Shown here piece by piece: positions 5,541 through 6,278 of a DNA stretch of 6,278 nucleotides. Both the position numbers and the translations under genes were made by a program. This stretch comes from DATAEU01 sp046724395 (GTDB lineage Bacteria; Actinomycetota; UBA4738; HRBIN12), in contig JBKOWM010000111.1 in assembly GCA_046724395.1 (NCBI GenBank), positions 1 to 6,278 on the forward strand, written 5' to 3'. A model generated the notes under the pieces. The model made no database searches. It was given only the letters and a program-made list of their open reading frames with translations, and was not told the origin of the DNA. Every line of letters starts with the position of its first letter. Position 1 is the first letter of the stretch.

Positions 5541-6131
5541 TCAGGACGGGGTTGGCGCCTGCCCGACAACGTACGGCAGAAGCAGATCGGGATCCCTCGC
5601 CACGGCGGCTACGTCCGAGATGGCAAGAATGTCCGGCACGTTGCGATAGCGCTCGCCGATGTCGAGGCCGTAGCCGACGACGAATACATCGGGGCATACG
5701 AAGCCCGTATAGCGGATCTCGAGTGGCGCGATCCGCCGCACCGACTTGTCGAGCAGCGTGCAGATGGCGATGGACTCCGGCTGTCGAGACTCGAGCACGC
5801 TCAACAGGTACGAGAGCGTGAGCCCGGTGTCGACGATGTCCTCGACAACGAGGACGTCGCGACCCCCGATGTCCTCGTCGAGGTCCTTGACGATCCGCAC
5901 GCGTCCCATCGACTCGGCGGCGCCGCCGTAGCGAGAGATCGACATGTAATCGATCGCGACCGGCAGGCGAATCTCGCGGATCAAATCTGCCAGGAACACG
6001 GAGCCGCCCTTCAACACCGAGATCAGAACGGGCGCTCGCCCGGCGTAATCATCGGTGATCGCGCGGCCGAGCTCCTCGATCCGCCGGCGGATGTCCTCGC
6101 GGCGGAACAGGACGCCGGCGACCTCCGTCAT
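5541..6131 (-). CDS. hpt: Hypoxanthine (guanine) phosphoribosyltransferase
   Basis: The 196-residue cytoplasmic enzyme converts hypoxanthine or guanine plus PRPP to IMP or GMP in purine salvage. The PRPP-binding signature is VLVVEDIVDTGLT (93-105) with acidic residues E97 and D98 and catalytic D101. The LKGG loop (40-43) binds pyrophosphate, and the flexible catalytic loop shows SISRYGG (64-70). LLDKS supplies the base-contacting K129, and FVCPDVFVVGYGLD (144-157) closes the purine pocket, with D157. Length is typical of bacterial Hpt. The ATG at 6131 gives a normal N-terminus, but no clear ribosome-binding site precedes it. It starts 22 bases after the upstream gene's stop, so it is probably cotranscribed with that gene and perhaps with the BFN gene downstream. 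Confidence 0.96.
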   Translation of the reverse strand: MTEVAGVLFRREDIRRRIEELGRAITDDYAGRAPVLISVLKGGSVFLADLIREIRLPVAIDYMSISRYGGAAESMGRVRIVKDLDEDIGGRDVLVVEDIVDTGLTLSYLLSVLESRQPESIAICTLLDKSVRRIAPLEIRYTGFVCPDVFVVGYGLDIGERYRNVPDILAISDVAAVARDPDLLLPYVVGQAPTPS

Positions 6132-6153
6132 CGTCGCGATCGTAACAGCACGA

Positions 6154-6278
6154 TCAGCCGAAAAGGCTGGACAGCGCGGCGGAGAGCGCGTCGGCGACGG
6201 CGGCCGCGGCGCGCCGCCACCACGGCCCGGAGTCGGACGGCGGCGGTGGCGCCGGCACGCGGGCGGCGACGAGCGCCA
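6154..6278 (-). CDS. C-terminal end of an unidentified protein (5' end outside window)
   Basis: Reading leftward from the window edge, a frame stays open for about 40 codons and ends in TGA at 6156-6154. The fragment runs ALVAARVPAPPPPSDSGPWW, then RRAAAAVADAL and SAALSSLFG. It has a proline-rich linker, a WWRR pair and an alanine-rich amphipathic helix, resembling the membrane-associated tail of some D-alanyl-D-alanine carboxypeptidases. It does not look like the end of TilS, the gene that often precedes hpt. No catalytic motif is present, so identity is open. The 22-base gap to hpt suggests one operon. Confidence 0.5.
   Translation of the reverse strand, partial: ALVAARVPAPPPPSDSGPWWRRAAAAVADALSAALSSLFG

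Noticed and set aside
5485..5697. Longer start for the BFN gene
   Set aside because: The extension covers the end of hpt in another frame and is arginine-rich; the family begins at MIEM, encoded from 5484.

Overview
The window is GC-rich, bacterial and probably from an uncultured actinobacterium-like lineage. The main reasons are gene content and order. A MerR regulator closely resembling the Mycobacterium tuberculosis Rv1830 type, a BFN/DUF151 bifunctional-nuclease-family gene and glycine decarboxylase genes lie together, as they do around Rv1828-Rv1832 (comparison from memory). The glycine decarboxylase is split into two subunits (gcvPA/gcvPB). This differs from the single-chain enzyme of mycobacteria and Streptomyces and is more typical of deep-branching or thermophilic lineages. 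No rRNA, tRNA, CRISPR array or mobile element is visible, so phylum placement is an inference.

Left part, plus strand (1-1208): the window opens inside a gene whose last 92 codons encode a proline-rich linker and a small two-cysteine C-terminal domain ending at 279. A strong GC-rich hairpin terminator follows (358-389), then a second, AT-richer hairpin (391-430) and a spacer with no convincing gene. A short secreted RTX/hemolysin-type calcium-binding repeat protein starts at 574 behind a good Shine-Dalgarno. Its reading frame breaks near 897-900: the repeats continue in another frame to 1208, as expected if one base is missing.

Right part, minus strand (1222-6278, read right to left): the tail of an unidentified gene, then hpt (hypoxanthine phosphoribosyltransferase), a BFN-family gene, a MerR regulator, a small PD-(D/E)XK-nuclease-like protein of unknown function, gcvPA and gcvPB. 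A consensus-like sigma-70 promoter lies between the BFN gene and merR (TTGACA, 17 bp, TAGGCT). An inverted repeat overlaps its spacer and -10, and a 10-bp palindrome sits just before the Shine-Dalgarno, so the regulator may control its own promoter. From this promoter merR, the nuclease-like gene, gcvPA and gcvPB could be one transcript: merR and the nuclease-like gene overlap by GTGA, and gcvPA and gcvPB overlap by ATGA.

Together GcvPA and GcvPB form the PLP-dependent P-protein of the glycine cleavage system, which feeds one-carbon units into folate and hence purine synthesis. Hpt salvages purine bases. The H-, T- and L-proteins are not in the window. The most notable items are the nuclease-like protein locked to the MerR gene, the putative operator at the merR promoter, and the frameshifted RTX gene.
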